A DNA stretch of 64,000 nt from Nitrospira sp. (GCA_016873435.1 VGXF01000002.1:1-64000); one strand, 5' to 3'. Counted from the first letter of the stretch, positions 38,551 through 48,302 are shown. Notes: generated by a model not told the origin, from the letters alone. Made by a program: numbers and translations.

Positions 38551-39921
38551 GTGCAGCATCGACAGGCCATAGTGTGGTGTGTGCTGGCAAGTCTCGGTCT
38601 GCAGGCTGGTGCGGCAAGTGCGGCGACGCCTGAAACCCAGCCGGTTCCGCTGGAGATGAAGCCGGCAGCGACCATGTCATCCCCGGCCTATCCCGACCTG
38701 ATCAAGGGCACGGTGCCGCAGCAGCCGCAAACGGAGGCTGTTCGCCTGAGCCTTAATGACACCGTCGCGCTGTTCCTCCGTCAGAACTTCGACCTGCTCA
38801 TCACCAAATTTGGCATCGATTACGCCATGGGCCAGCAGATCACGGCGCGGTTGTTCCCAAACCCAGTCTTGTCGATCGCCAGTGTCGGGGCCTACGGGCA
38901 AGGCCAGAATTTCCTGCAGCGAGGGCAGGTCTATCCGCAAATCCAGCAGCTCTTCGAGCTAGCCGGCAAACGCGGCTATCGCATGGAGAGCGCGGGATTT
39001 GGGACGCAGTCGGCTGAGGCCAATTTCGAGGATGCGATCCGCCAGCTCACCTTCACGGTCAAGGATGCCTACTTCCGCGTGCAACTGGCCCAGCGCCGCC
39101 TGGCGCTGGCGGAGGAAAATCGCGGCCGGTTCATGCGCATTCTCGAGGTCAACACGATCCGGTTTAAAAAGGGCTACATCGCCGAGGTCGACCTGATCCG
39201 GATCCGGCTACAGATTATCGACTTCCAGTCCCAGATCATTCAGGCCATTCAGGAGGGCATCGCCGCGCGGGCCGATTTGCGTGTGCTGCTGGCGCTCTCG
39301 CCCTCGACCGATCTTCTGCTGACGACGGAGCTGGATTATCACCGGCTGGATCCGGACGTGGTCAATCTGCAGAAAGTGGCGCAGGATGCCCGCCCAGACA
39401 TCCGCGCCAAGCGGCTTATGCAGGCGCAGCGGCAGGCGGACCTCAGGTTGGCGCAATCGTATCGCGTACCGGATGTGACCATTGGCGCGGGACTGGCGTT
39501 GCAGGGGCCGAAGGGCCCCGACAACCAACAGCAGGTCGGGCTCAATGTCGGCGTGCCGCTGTTGCTGTTCAACCGCAATCAGGGCGGCATCAGACAGGCG
39601 GAGGTGTCGATGCAAACCGCCGAGACGAGCGTAAATAAAGCCCTCGTGCAGGTGCAGAACGAGGTCGAAACTGCCTACCGGAACCTGCGCGAGAGCCAAC
39701 GGCTGGTCGAGACCTACCGGGGTGGTGTGTTGGAGGATGCGCGCCTGACTCTGACGATCGTGGAAAAAGCCTACGAGCGGGGCGGCGCGACGATTCTCGA
39801 TCTGCTCGATGCCGCCCGGACCTCGCGGGCGATTCAGCAAAATTACATCGAGACCCTCTATAATTATCAGCGGAATATCTTTATGCTGGAAAACGCCGTC
39901 GGGAAGGAGATTGCTTCGTGA
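38551..39921 (+). CDS. Outer-membrane efflux protein (CusC/CzcC-type, TolC family)
   Basis: Outer-membrane channel of a tripartite metal efflux pump. Signal peptide (about residues 1-23 from the GTG start, with AGGGG upstream), then two OEP repeats with long helices: LSLNDTVALFLRQNFDLLI, and VGVPLLLFNRNQGGIRQAEV in the second. Length 456 aa is normal. Its stop overlaps the adaptor gene start. Confidence 0.9.
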   Translation: MQHRQAIVWCVLASLGLQAGAASAATPETQPVPLEMKPAATMSSPAYPDLIKGTVPQQPQTEAVRLSLNDTVALFLRQNFDLLITKFGIDYAMGQQITARLFPNPVLSIASVGAYGQGQNFLQRGQVYPQIQQLFELAGKRGYRMESAGFGTQSAEANFEDAIRQLTFTVKDAYFRVQLAQRRLALAEENRGRFMRILEVNTIRFKKGYIAEVDLIRIRLQIIDFQSQIIQAIQEGIAARADLRVLLALSPSTDLLLTTELDYHRLDPDVVNLQKVAQDARPDIRAKRLMQAQRQADLRLAQSYRVPDVTIGAGLALQGPKGPDNQQQVGLNVGVPLLLFNRNQGGIRQAEVSMQTAETSVNKALVQVQNEVETAYRNLRESQRLVETYRGGVLEDARLTLTIVEKAYERGGATILDLLDAARTSRAIQQNYIETLYNYQRNIFMLENAVGKEIAS

Positions 39922-41114
39922 AGGTCGGGGGGGGGATGGGGCTATCGACCGTGAAGGCCTTATCCGTGCGCTTATTCTTAGCCTTAACTTTGGCCTGCCT
40001 GCCGCTTGTCGCCTGCGATCGGACTGACCAGCCGACGTCGCTGAGTGCCGCGACGCCAAAGGTGCCCGCGCAGGCCGCTCCGGCCGGCGACGGGCCGAGC
40101 CGGATCGAGACGATGACGGTGGAATACAGTGGTGTGAAGACAGCACTGACGCTGAACGGGCGAGTGAATTACGGCGAGGACCGGTTCTCGAGGATTTCAT
40201 CGCAGTTGCAGGGCCGTGTTCTGGAGGTGCAGGCAAAGCTGGGCGACCGGGTCAAGACGGGGGACATTCTGGCGGCCATCGACAGTCCGGACATTGCTGC
40301 GGCCTATTCGACCTACGTCAAGGAGACCTCCGAGCTGGACTTCGCAGTGCGCGCCTACGAACTGGCCCGTGATCTCTACGAGAGCAAGGCGATTCCGTTC
40401 AAGGATTGGAAGCAGGCGGAAAACGATCTGAACAAGGAGCGGGCGGAATTCCGACAGGCCAAGGAACGGTTGCTTTCACTGCGGGTGTCAGCCGAGGAAC
40501 TGGACAAGCCGATCGCTAGGCAGCAGATTACGTCACGGTTCGAGCTCAAAAGCCCGCTCACTGGGACGGTCGTGGAGCGGAATGTGACGCCCGGCCAGTT
40601 GGTCAACGGCGATCCCACGCAGGTCCTCTTCACCGTGGCTGATCTAGACAAACTGCAGGTTGTGGCCGATCTCTACGAGCGCGACGTCAATCTCGTCAAG
40701 GTCGGGCAGGTGGCGGCGTTGTCGGTGGAATCCTACCCGGGTACCAGTTTTCCGGCGGTGATCTCGGCCATCGGCGACCTGGTGGATCCTAGTACACGCA
40801 TCATCACCGTCCGCGCCCTTGTCAACAACGAGACGCACCAGCTCAAGCCAGGGATGTTTGCCCGCCTGAACATCGACGTGGGCGACACAACGCCGTTCAT
40901 TGCGGTCCCGCGCGAGGCCGTGTTGGAGATCGACGGGCATGACTTCGTCTACGTGGTGGAGGGGGCCAGCCAGTATGTGAAGCGGCAGGTGAAGGTTGCA
41001 CCGGCGGCCGGCAATCAGGCGCGTATCCTGGAGGGACTCACGCCCGGCGAGCAGATCGTCACCAAGGGAGCCGTGTTCATCAAGGGACATGAAACCAAGG
41101 TGCCGACCGGATAA
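39918..41114 (+). CDS. RND efflux periplasmic adaptor (CusB/CzcB-type) lipoprotein
   Basis: Membrane-fusion protein linking the RND pump to the outer-membrane channel. Lipobox LPLVAC (Cys about residue 33), then barrel-sandwich/lipoyl half (ISSQLQGRVLEVQAKLGDRVKTGDIL), alpha-hairpin (about 130-205), second lipoyl half (FELKSPLTGTVVERNVTPGQLV) and beta-barrel domain. The GTG at 39918 overlaps the previous stop; an ATG at 39936 after a run of nine G is an alternative. I see no N-terminal Met-rich metal motif of the CusB kind. Confidence 0.9.
   Translation: MKVGGGMGLSTVKALSVRLFLALTLACLPLVACDRTDQPTSLSAATPKVPAQAAPAGDGPSRIETMTVEYSGVKTALTLNGRVNYGEDRFSRISSQLQGRVLEVQAKLGDRVKTGDILAAIDSPDIAAAYSTYVKETSELDFAVRAYELARDLYESKAIPFKDWKQAENDLNKERAEFRQAKERLLSLRVSAEELDKPIARQQITSRFELKSPLTGTVVERNVTPGQLVNGDPTQVLFTVADLDKLQVVADLYERDVNLVKVGQVAALSVESYPGTSFPAVISAIGDLVDPSTRIITVRALVNNETHQLKPGMFARLNIDVGDTTPFIAVPREAVLEIDGHDFVYVVEGASQYVKRQVKVAPAAGNQARILEGLTPGEQIVTKGAVFIKGHETKVPTG
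39927..39935 (+). repeat. G9 homopolymer at the adaptor start
   Basis: Nine consecutive G separate two candidate start codons (GTG 39918 and ATG 39936) of the efflux adaptor. Slippage would shift the frame from the first start, or change the ribosome-binding distance for the second. Confidence 0.6.
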
Positions 41115-41155
41115 TGCAGACGCACCGCCTCCTTACTGCCATACTCGCCTGACGC

Positions 41156-44100
41156 ATGATTCCAAGAATTGTTGAATTTTCCCTGAAGCAGCGGTTCTTT
41201 GTCTGTGTTCTCGGCCTGGTGCTGCTCTTTGGCGGTCTCTACGCCTTCCATATTCTCGACGTCGTTGCCTATCCCGATCCCTCACCACCGATGGTGGAGG
41301 TGATCACCCAGTATCCCGGCTGGTCTGCCGAGGAAATCGAACGGCAGATCACCATCCCGATCGAGGTGGCGCTCACCGGTATGCCGGGGCTGACGGACAT
41401 CCGCTCGCTGTCCATCTTCGGCCTAAGTGACATCAAGTTCTATTTCGATTTCAACACCAAGTACTTCTTTGACCGGCAGGAGGTGCTGAACCGGCTGACG
41501 ACGATCACGCTGCCGGGGAACGTGCAACCAGCGCTCTCGCCCTGGTGGGCCATCGCGGAAATCTACCGCTACGAACTGACCTCCGACGGCAAGACGTCGC
41601 TGACGGAGTTGAAGGCGATCCAGGACTGGAAGCTGCAGCGCGAATTCAAGCGCGTGCAGGGTGTGGTCGATGTGACCGCCTTCGGCGGGACAACTAAGGA
41701 GTACCACGTCGATTTGGATCCGGGCGCGCTGATGAGCTACGGCGTGACACTTCAGCAGGTCGAGGACGCCCTGACCAACAGCAACGCCAACGTCGGCGGC
41801 AACTACCTGACAATCGGCGCGCAGAGTCTCAATGTCCGTGGCCTGGGCCTGATCGAGAATCTCCGTGACATCGAAAACGTCATGGTCGCGGAGAAGAACA
41901 ATACGCCGGTGTTCATCAAGAATCTCGGCAAGGTCAGCATTGGACATCGGATTCGCCTTGGCAAAGTTGGCATCGACGATCGCGATGACGTGGTCGAAGG
42001 CGTGGTGCTGTTGCAGCGCAACTACAAGGCGTTGCCTGTGCTGGAACGGGTCAAACAGAAGATCGAGGAGTTGAATACCTGGAAGCTGCCACCGGGCGTC
42101 AAGATTAAGACCTTCTATGACCGCACGGTGTTGATCCGCACCACCATGGAGACCGTGCTGGATATTCTCATCAGCGGCATCGTGCTGGTGCTCATCATTC
42201 TCTTTGTATTTCTGGGGCATTTCCGGACCGCCGTGATTGTCGCGCTGACCGTGCCGATGGCCCTGTTGTTCACCTTCAGCGCGATGGTCCTAGTTGGGGA
42301 GTCGGCCAATCTCATTTCGCTGGGCGCGATTGACTTCGGGATCATCGTGGACTCGACCCTGATCATGGTGGAGAGCATTTTCTATCATCTGGCGCACCGA
42401 AAAAATCCGGGTTTGACCGTGCCCATGCACATCATGCGGGCGGCACGCGAGGTCGGGCGGCCGATCTTTTTCGCCACTACAATTATCATCGTAGCGTTCA
42501 TTCCGCTATTCACGATGACCGGCGTGCCGGGAAAGATTTTTGCCCCCATGTCACTGACCTACGGTTTTGCACTCGCCGGGGCGTTGCTCATGGCCTTTAC
42601 GCTGGCCCCCGCCCTCTGTTCCCTGATGTTGACCGGAACGGTCAGGGAGCAGGACACATGGGTCGTCGGTAGACTGCGCACGGTTTATCTGAAAGCCCTG
42701 CGGTGGGCGCTCAAGCATGAGGTGCCCGTAGTCGGCGCGTCTGCGGGACTGGTCGTGGCGATGGTGCTCGCCGTGCCGTATTTAGGTGGCGAGTTCATGC
42801 CAGCGCTGGAAGAAGGGAATCTCTGGGTCCGAGCCACGATGCCGGTGGACATCGCCTTTGAGCAGGCCGACCGGCTGACCTCAGAAATCCGCAGCATCTT
42901 CCGGCAGTACCCGGAAGTGACGAGCGTGGTGTCGCAGCTGGGCCGCCCGGACGATGGCACGGATCCGACGAGCTTTTTCAACGGCGAATTTTTAGTCAAT
43001 CTCAAACCCAAACGGGAATGGCGGTCTCAGCTGGCATCCAAGGACGCCCTGATCGAGGAGATCGAGTCGCGCCTGTCAAAAATCCCTGGCGTGACGTTCA
43101 ATTTCTCGCAGGTGATCCAAGACAACGTGCAGGAAGCCATGTCGGGTGTGAAGGGCGAGAATACGGTCAAGCTGTACGGCACGGACCTCAAGACGCTTGA
43201 GCAGAAAGCCGTGGAGATCGAATCGGTCATGAAGCAGGTGTCGGGCGTGAAGGACCTGGGCATTTTCCGTCTGGTCGGCCAGCCGAACCTCCTAATCCAG
43301 GTGGACCGCGACCAATGCGCGCGCTATGGCCTCGTAGTCGGGGACGTCAACAATGTCGTGCAGGCGGCAATCGGCGGGCAGGCGGTGACGCAGGTGTTTG
43401 AAGGGGAAAAACGGTTCGATCTGGTGGTGCGATTCCTTCCGGAATACCGGCGCGACGAGGAGACGATCGGGAACATTCAGGTCAGCACGCCAGACGGGGC
43501 GCGGATCCCGTTGAAGCAGCTCGCCACGATTTCGACGCAAACCGGCGCCTTCATCATTTATCGCGAGAACAACGAGCGGTACATCCCGATCAAATTCAGT
43601 GTGCGCGGGCGCGACTTAGAGAGTACGGTGCGCGAGGCCCAGACGCTGCTGGCCACGAAGGTGGAGATGCCAGAGCGGTACCGGATGGAGTGGCACGGCG
43701 AGTTCGACCAGCTGCAGGAGGAGAAGAAGCGCCTAGCGCAGATCGTACCAGGGAGCCTCCTGATCGTGCTCTTTTTAGTCTATATCGCCGTCAAGTCCTT
43801 CCGGAACGCGGTCCTGGTCCTGGCCACGGTGCCTTTTGCCCTCATCGGCGGGGTGTTATCGCTGCTCCTGACGCAGACGGAGTTCAGTATCTCCGCCGCC
43901 GTGGGATTTATTTCGCTGTTCGGCGTGGCAATCCAGGGCGGGTTGATTCTGATTGTGCGGATTCAGGACTTGACTGAGGAGGGGCACGATTTGCAGGAGG
44001 CAATTCTAGCGAGTGCGGAGGCGCGGATGCGGCCGGTGTTGATGACGACACTGGCGGCCGCCATCGGACTGTTGCCCGCAGCCGTGGCGACCGGGATCGG

Positions 44101-44248
44101 CGCGCAGGCCCAGCAGCCGCTGGCGCGTGTGGTGGTCGGCGGCATGCTGACCTCCGCGGCACTCATTCTGTTGGTGCTGCCGGTGTTGTATCAGATAATC
44201 CATCGGTCTAAAGAGCAGAAACGCCAGGAAGGGGCGAAAGGGACTTAG
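41156..44248 (+). CDS. Heavy-metal-type RND efflux pump (CusA/CzcA family)
   Basis: Inner-membrane proton-driven exporter of 1030 aa with the usual 12 transmembrane segments and two large periplasmic loops. It opens MIPRIVEFSLKQRFFVCVLG. The HME-RND helix-4 signature is IDFGIIVDSTLIMVE, retaining both Asp and the Glu used for proton relay in CzcA-like pumps. With the upstream channel and adaptor genes it completes a tripartite pump; whether it moves Cu/Ag or Zn/Co/Ni is not clear by eye. Confidence 0.93.
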   Translation: MIPRIVEFSLKQRFFVCVLGLVLLFGGLYAFHILDVVAYPDPSPPMVEVITQYPGWSAEEIERQITIPIEVALTGMPGLTDIRSLSIFGLSDIKFYFDFNTKYFFDRQEVLNRLTTITLPGNVQPALSPWWAIAEIYRYELTSDGKTSLTELKAIQDWKLQREFKRVQGVVDVTAFGGTTKEYHVDLDPGALMSYGVTLQQVEDALTNSNANVGGNYLTIGAQSLNVRGLGLIENLRDIENVMVAEKNNTPVFIKNLGKVSIGHRIRLGKVGIDDRDDVVEGVVLLQRNYKALPVLERVKQKIEELNTWKLPPGVKIKTFYDRTVLIRTTMETVLDILISGIVLVLIILFVFLGHFRTAVIVALTVPMALLFTFSAMVLVGESANLISLGAIDFGIIVDSTLIMVESIFYHLAHRKNPGLTVPMHIMRAAREVGRPIFFATTIIIVAFIPLFTMTGVPGKIFAPMSLTYGFALAGALLMAFTLAPALCSLMLTGTVREQDTWVVGRLRTVYLKALRWALKHEVPVVGASAGLVVAMVLAVPYLGGEFMPALEEGNLWVRATMPVDIAFEQADRLTSEIRSIFRQYPEVTSVVSQLGRPDDGTDPTSFFNGEFLVNLKPKREWRSQLASKDALIEEIESRLSKIPGVTFNFSQVIQDNVQEAMSGVKGENTVKLYGTDLKTLEQKAVEIESVMKQVSGVKDLGIFRLVGQPNLLIQVDRDQCARYGLVVGDVNNVVQAAIGGQAVTQVFEGEKRFDLVVRFLPEYRRDEETIGNIQVSTPDGARIPLKQLATISTQTGAFIIYRENNERYIPIKFSVRGRDLESTVREAQTLLATKVEMPERYRMEWHGEFDQLQEEKKRLAQIVPGSLLIVLFLVYIAVKSFRNAVLVLATVPFALIGGVLSLLLTQTEFSISAAVGFISLFGVAIQGGLILIVRIQDLTEEGHDLQEAILASAEARMRPVLMTTLAAAIGLLPAAVATGIGAQAQQPLARVVVGGMLTSAALILLVLPVLYQIIHRSKEQKRQEGAKGT

Positions 44249-45052
44249 ATGACCCTGGAGAGGTTTGCGTCGATCAGCGCAGTGATGGCGCTGGCTGTGG
44301 TGGGTGGGCTGGCAGATTTGGTGGCGGCGCAGGTGCCGGATGCTAGGCAGACACCCTACGGCTACGAGATGCCGCCTCAGCGGCAGGAGGCGCCCGACAC
44401 TTCGATCGCACCGTCGAACAAACCGCTGAGCGCCGAGGAAGCGCAACGGGCTGAGGCGCTATTGCCGCTGCTGGAGGGCAAGCAGGAGTTCTGGGCGATC
44501 GGCGAGTTTGTGCATTTGGGAAAGCCGGCAGTGCCGGTGCTGGCCAAGGCCCTTGGGATGCCGAGCCCGCGCATCCGGTACAACGCAATTGAAACGATGT
44601 TGATGATCAAGGATCCCAGTGCCGTGCCGGCGCTGCTGGAGGTGGCGAAGAAGCTGGAGGAGCTGTCGCGCATCCGTGAGCACGCGTTGCGCGTGGCAGT
44701 GCGGTTGGATGGTGCGATGACGGCACCAGCGATCGAGGCGATGGCGAAGGATCCGGAATCGGCAATCCGGAAGACGGCTGCCTTCGAAGCACGGTATGTG
44801 CGGCGCAAGGAGGTGATTGCGGTTCTGATCGGATTGATGGCCGATGAAGAACGGTTCGTGGCGGTGACAGCGATTCAATCACTGTGGATTCTGACCCGCC
44901 ACGAGAGCGAAATGCACGACTGGGAATCGTCTACCAGGGAGCAGCGTCAGGAATGGGCCAAGGAGTGGACCGACTGGTGGGCATCAACCAACAACACCTT
45001 CCAATTGCCAGAGCCGCGGCAGCCTCGCAAGCCGCTGCTGCCGCAAGATTGA
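44249..45052 (+). CDS. Exported HEAT-repeat protein
   Basis: A signal peptide (about residues 1-27) is followed by a Pro/Gln-rich stretch and then about four HEAT-like helical repeats (VPVLAKALGMPSPRIRYNAI, VPALLEVAKKLEEL, AIEAMAKDPESAIRKTAAF, IAVLIGLMADEERFVAV). The start codon directly follows the efflux-pump stop, so it is probably part of the operon. Its role, possibly a periplasmic scaffold, is not known. Confidence 0.75.
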   Translation: MTLERFASISAVMALAVVGGLADLVAAQVPDARQTPYGYEMPPQRQEAPDTSIAPSNKPLSAEEAQRAEALLPLLEGKQEFWAIGEFVHLGKPAVPVLAKALGMPSPRIRYNAIETMLMIKDPSAVPALLEVAKKLEELSRIREHALRVAVRLDGAMTAPAIEAMAKDPESAIRKTAAFEARYVRRKEVIAVLIGLMADEERFVAVTAIQSLWILTRHESEMHDWESSTREQRQEWAKEWTDWWASTNNTFQLPEPRQPRKPLLPQD

Positions 45053-45107
45053 ATGCGACCGCGCGTCATTGCGGGGTCGCGAAGGGCTGTGTTATAAAAA
45101 TTGCGCT

Positions 45108-45638
45108 ATGGCCAAACTGCCGGTCATCAAACTAGGCAATCCAATGCTACGGCTAATCGCCGCCCCGGTGCACCCGTCCGAGATTGCGAAGTCAGAGTTC
45201 CAGCAGTTCATCGATGATATGTTTGAAGCCATGGTTGAGCACCACGGGATCGGACTGGCCGCGCCGCAGGTGGCCCGGTCCCAGCAGATAGTTGTCATGC
45301 ACTGCGCGGGCGAAGGGGGCTTCCCCAAGACCGTGCTCATCAATCCCGAAATTGTCTTCTATGGTCCGCATCAGACACAAAACTGGGAGGGATGTCTCAG
45401 CGTGGACGGTCTGCGGGGAAAGGTCACGCGTCCCTCCATGGTGCGCGCGCGCGCGCTGGACCGCCACGGGAATCCGTTGGATTTCGAGGCGACCGGGCTT
45501 TATGCCGTCTGTATCCAGCACGAGATGGATCATTTGATCGGGAAGGTTTTTCTGGACCGCATGACCGATCTCTCGACCCTAACGCAACTGGACGAGTTCG
45601 AGCAGTTCTGGAAAGAAGAGCATGCCGAAGTCATTTAA
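45108..45638 (+). CDS. def: Peptide deformylase
   Basis: Removes the formyl group from nascent-chain Met. All three motifs are intact: GIGLAAPQV, EGCLSVDG and QHEMDHLIGK (zinc/iron ligands Cys and two His). 176 aa from MAKLPVIKLGNPMLR. TTATAA at 45092-45097 lies only about ten bases before the ATG, which might make the transcript leaderless if that is the promoter. Confidence 0.95.
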   Translation: MAKLPVIKLGNPMLRLIAAPVHPSEIAKSEFQQFIDDMFEAMVEHHGIGLAAPQVARSQQIVVMHCAGEGGFPKTVLINPEIVFYGPHQTQNWEGCLSVDGLRGKVTRPSMVRARALDRHGNPLDFEATGLYAVCIQHEMDHLIGKVFLDRMTDLSTLTQLDEFEQFWKEEHAEVI

Positions 45639-45640
45639 TC

Positions 45641-45700
45641 GTGAATGGTGAATTGTGAAAAATAAATCTGACACTCGTCATTCATCAGTCATCAGTTGTC
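45641..45700. repeat. Repetitive intergenic stretch between def and the ABC exporter
   Basis: GAATGGTGAATTGTGA is followed by several CATTCATCAGTCATCAG-type words that partly complement it. Same degenerate style as the other intergenic hairpins in this window. Confidence 0.35.
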
Positions 45701-45707
45701 ATTGCCC

Positions 45708-47432
45708 GTGCGCGCGCTAATCCGCGTCCTCAAGTTCCTCCGCCCACATCGCTGGCTGGCCGGTGCCACGTTGTTGAGCGCAATTGCCGCGACGGCACTG
45801 GATCTCGTGCCGCCGTGGCTGATCAAGATCGTCATTGACGACGTCATTCAGGCGCATCGGCCCGACTTGCTGGGCTGGGCTGTGGGCATGCTGGTTGCTG
45901 CCTACGCGCTCAAGAACGGCTGCGCGTCCCTACGCATCCGGCTCAATAATACGCTCGAGCAGCGCGTCGTGTTCGATTTGCGCGGCCAGGTCTTTGCGGC
46001 ACTGCAGCGGCTGTCAATCGGCTATTTTGAAAACCGCTCCTCCGGCGAGATCATGTCCAGAGTCACCAACGACACTGAGCACATGGAGCGAATTTTCGTT
46101 GACGGGCTTGAAGGGATGCTGACGGCGTCGTTGACGTTAATCGGCATTACCGGCATGCTCTTTGCGCTCAATTGGAAGCTGGCGGCCCTGTCGCTGCTGC
46201 CGATCCCAATTCTAATTGTCTCTGCTGGTTTGTTCACGCGGCGCGTCCACCGCTACTATCACGACGTCCGACGGCACGCGGCGGATCTAAATGCCTATCT
46301 GCAAGATTCGTTGGCAGGGATCCGCGAGACGATGGGATTCAACCGGCAGGCCTACGAGCAGGAGCGGTTTGCGGTCCGCAGTCGGCGCTACAGTGACAGT
46401 AATTTGAACGTAATGCGTCTGTGGTCACTCTATTCGCCCGGTATGATGCTGGTAGGAAGCATGGGCACGGCGTTGATCGTCTGGGTCGGTGCGGGGGAGG
46501 TGGCGCGGGGGGCGCTCACGCTGGGAGAGCTCGTGATGTTTCTCGCCTATCTGGCCTTGTTCTATGTGCCGGTGAACCAAATCCATTCGGTCAACCACAT
46601 GCTGCAGCATGCGCTGGCCGGCAGCGAGCGAGTCTTCGAGATTTTGGATGCGCAGTCCGAGGTGCAGGACCGCCCGGATGCCGTCGTGCCGGCCGACCGG
46701 CTGGTCGGGGCCGTGCGGTTCGAGCAGGTGGCCTTCCACTACCGTCCGGATGTGCCGGTCCTGCGTGAAGTGACCTTGGAGATCAAGTCCGGCGAGCGCA
46801 TCGCGCTGGTCGGCCCCAGCGGGGCCGGCAAGAGCACGCTGCTCAAACTGCTCATGCGGTTTTACGACGCCTGCGGCGGGGCCGTCCGCTTGGACGATTA
46901 CGATGTCCGCGCACTGCCGCTGGCGTTCGTCCGCAGTCAGATCGGGTTCGTACAACAGGAGCCGTTTCTGTTCAATGGCACGGTGCGGGAAAATATCGCC
47001 TACGGCAATCTGGCCGCCAGTCAGGCGGCCATCGAGGCGGTCGCAAAAGCGGCACGGGCGCATGAGTTTATCGCCGCGCTGCCGGAGGGCTATGACACCT
47101 GGATTGGGGAGCGGGGCGTGAAGTTGTCGGTAGGGCAGAAACAGCGCGTTTCGATTGCACGCGTCCTGCTCAAAGATCCGCCGATCGTTGTCTTCGATGA
47201 GGCCACCTCGAACATTGATACCGAGACTGAAGTGAAAATCCGTGAGGCCCTGGACCATCTGACGAAGGGGCGTACAACGTTTATCATTGCCCACCGACTG
47301 TCCACGCTGCACCACGTAGATCGCATCGTGGTTGTAGACCACGGTCGGATTGTCGAGCAGGGGCTACACCAGGCGCTTCTAGACCGTGGGGGGCTCTACG
47401 CCGCCTTGTACGAAGCGCAGTTCCAGGTATAG
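45708..47432 (+). CDS. ABC exporter, MsbA/multidrug type (TM-NBD half transporter)
   Basis: Homodimeric type IV exporter. Six transmembrane helices (about 1-310) then a nucleotide-binding domain with Walker A VGPSGAGKST, signature LSVGQKQRVSIARVL (Val in place of Gly), Walker B IVVFDEATSNID and the H-loop IIAHRLST. The NBD signature reads LSVGQ. I chose the GTG giving MRALIRVLKFLRPH; a TTG four codons upstream is also possible. Lipid A flippase is plausible but not certain. Confidence 0.88.
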   Translation: MRALIRVLKFLRPHRWLAGATLLSAIAATALDLVPPWLIKIVIDDVIQAHRPDLLGWAVGMLVAAYALKNGCASLRIRLNNTLEQRVVFDLRGQVFAALQRLSIGYFENRSSGEIMSRVTNDTEHMERIFVDGLEGMLTASLTLIGITGMLFALNWKLAALSLLPIPILIVSAGLFTRRVHRYYHDVRRHAADLNAYLQDSLAGIRETMGFNRQAYEQERFAVRSRRYSDSNLNVMRLWSLYSPGMMLVGSMGTALIVWVGAGEVARGALTLGELVMFLAYLALFYVPVNQIHSVNHMLQHALAGSERVFEILDAQSEVQDRPDAVVPADRLVGAVRFEQVAFHYRPDVPVLREVTLEIKSGERIALVGPSGAGKSTLLKLLMRFYDACGGAVRLDDYDVRALPLAFVRSQIGFVQQEPFLFNGTVRENIAYGNLAASQAAIEAVAKAARAHEFIAALPEGYDTWIGERGVKLSVGQKQRVSIARVLLKDPPIVVFDEATSNIDTETEVKIREALDHLTKGRTTFIIAHRLSTLHHVDRIVVVDHGRIVEQGLHQALLDRGGLYAALYEAQFQV

Positions 47433-47449
47433 ATTGGGAAAACGGCGGG

Positions 47450-47644
47450 ATGGTGTTGATCTATCAGAGCGATCCGCTGGACACCGAGAACGCCCGTGGA
47501 CGGTTCTATCATGTCTGTCTTGGGCGCGTACAGGACCAGGAAATGGTTGTCCCGTCTCCGGACAAGCCCTATGAATGTCCCCGGTGCGGGGTCGAACTGG
47601 AAACAGATGATTTTTGGGTGGCGCAGGTGAAGGGATCGGTTTAG
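47450..47644 (+). CDS. Small protein with one Cys pair
   Basis: 64 aa; MVLIYQSDPLDTENARGRFYH opening and a CPRC knuckle (YECPRCGVELETDDFW), with an extra Cys in YHVCLG. It lies 18 bases after the ABC exporter and 18 before the next small gene. No family recognised; a zinc-binding role is inferred from the Cys pair only. Confidence 0.6.
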   Translation: MVLIYQSDPLDTENARGRFYHVCLGRVQDQEMVVPSPDKPYECPRCGVELETDDFWVAQVKGSV

Positions 47645-47661
47645 GAACGGGAAGACGCACA

Positions 47662-47871
47662 ATGGCCGGAAGCGCGGGACGCAAAACGGTGGCGGTGATG
47701 CGGGGGCTGATGATGCTCTGCGGAACCTGCTACGAGCAGGTGATACAGGAGAGGCTGGCGGATGGCAGGAGTTATGTCGCCGACCACGAAGCACTGTTTG
47801 ATGCGATCTGCCCTGGGTGCACGGACCTCAATCGGCCGTTAATTGACGACATGCTGGGAAGTTCTGAATAG
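47662..47871 (+). CDS. Small protein with two CxxC pairs
   Basis: 69 aa from MAGSAGRKTVAVM; CGTC and CPGC pairs about 38 residues apart form a likely zinc ribbon. An upstream in-frame start at 47614 would overlap the preceding gene. Tail-to-tail with the minus-strand gene at 47891. Function unknown. Confidence 0.6.
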   Translation: MAGSAGRKTVAVMRGLMMLCGTCYEQVIQERLADGRSYVADHEALFDAICPGCTDLNRPLIDDMLGSSE

Positions 47872-47890
47872 CACACCGCCCCGCCGTTTT

Positions 47891-48226
47891 TTACTTGCAG
47901 CTCTTGCCGTCGAACACCTTGCATGAGGACGCGCCCGAAGCGAGTTTCCAGCGTTTGATCAGCGGGGCATTGTCCGGCCTGATTTCGACGACGATGTCAA
48001 TCATCCCCGAGGTCGGGAGCTTCTCGAGGTGTGGCTTGGCTTCCGGTGGCGCTTCCACGCCAAAAACGGCGCCGCTGTTTGAAATGACGACGTAGCCTTT
48101 CTCCGTATCCACAAAAATGATCGGGCTGTAGTAGCTCCGCTCCTCAGCACCGGCGGTGCCAGGCCAGCCCAGTCTAATCAGGGCGGTCAGAAGTACAACG
48201 AAAAAGATCGCAGGACGTCCGCTCAT
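47891..48226 (-). CDS. Small exported protein at the end of the sulfur-carrier locus
   Basis: Starts MSGRPAIFFVVLLTALIRLG, a signal peptide, with GGAGG nine bases upstream. The mature 85 residues contain a beta-rich segment (SPIIFVDTEKGYVVISNSGAVFG) and two Cys near the C-terminus (SSCKVFDGKSCK) that could form a disulfide. An earlier in-frame ATG (48295) lacks a signal-like sequence. No family recognised. Confidence 0.65.
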   Translation of the reverse strand: MSGRPAIFFVVLLTALIRLGWPGTAGAEERSYYSPIIFVDTEKGYVVISNSGAVFGVEAPPEAKPHLEKLPTSGMIDIVVEIRPDNAPLIKRWKLASGASSCKVFDGKSCK

Positions 48227-48302
48227 GGCCCATACCTCCATCCGCGGAAAAGGGTGGCACATTATGGCATCGGTTGCGGACCGGTGCCAGCACATTTTTT
48301 CA

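Noticed and set aside
45069-45107. Upstream extension of the peptide deformylase start
   Set aside because: The extra residues MRGREGLCYKNCA are unlike the family and the -10-like TATAAA lies within them.
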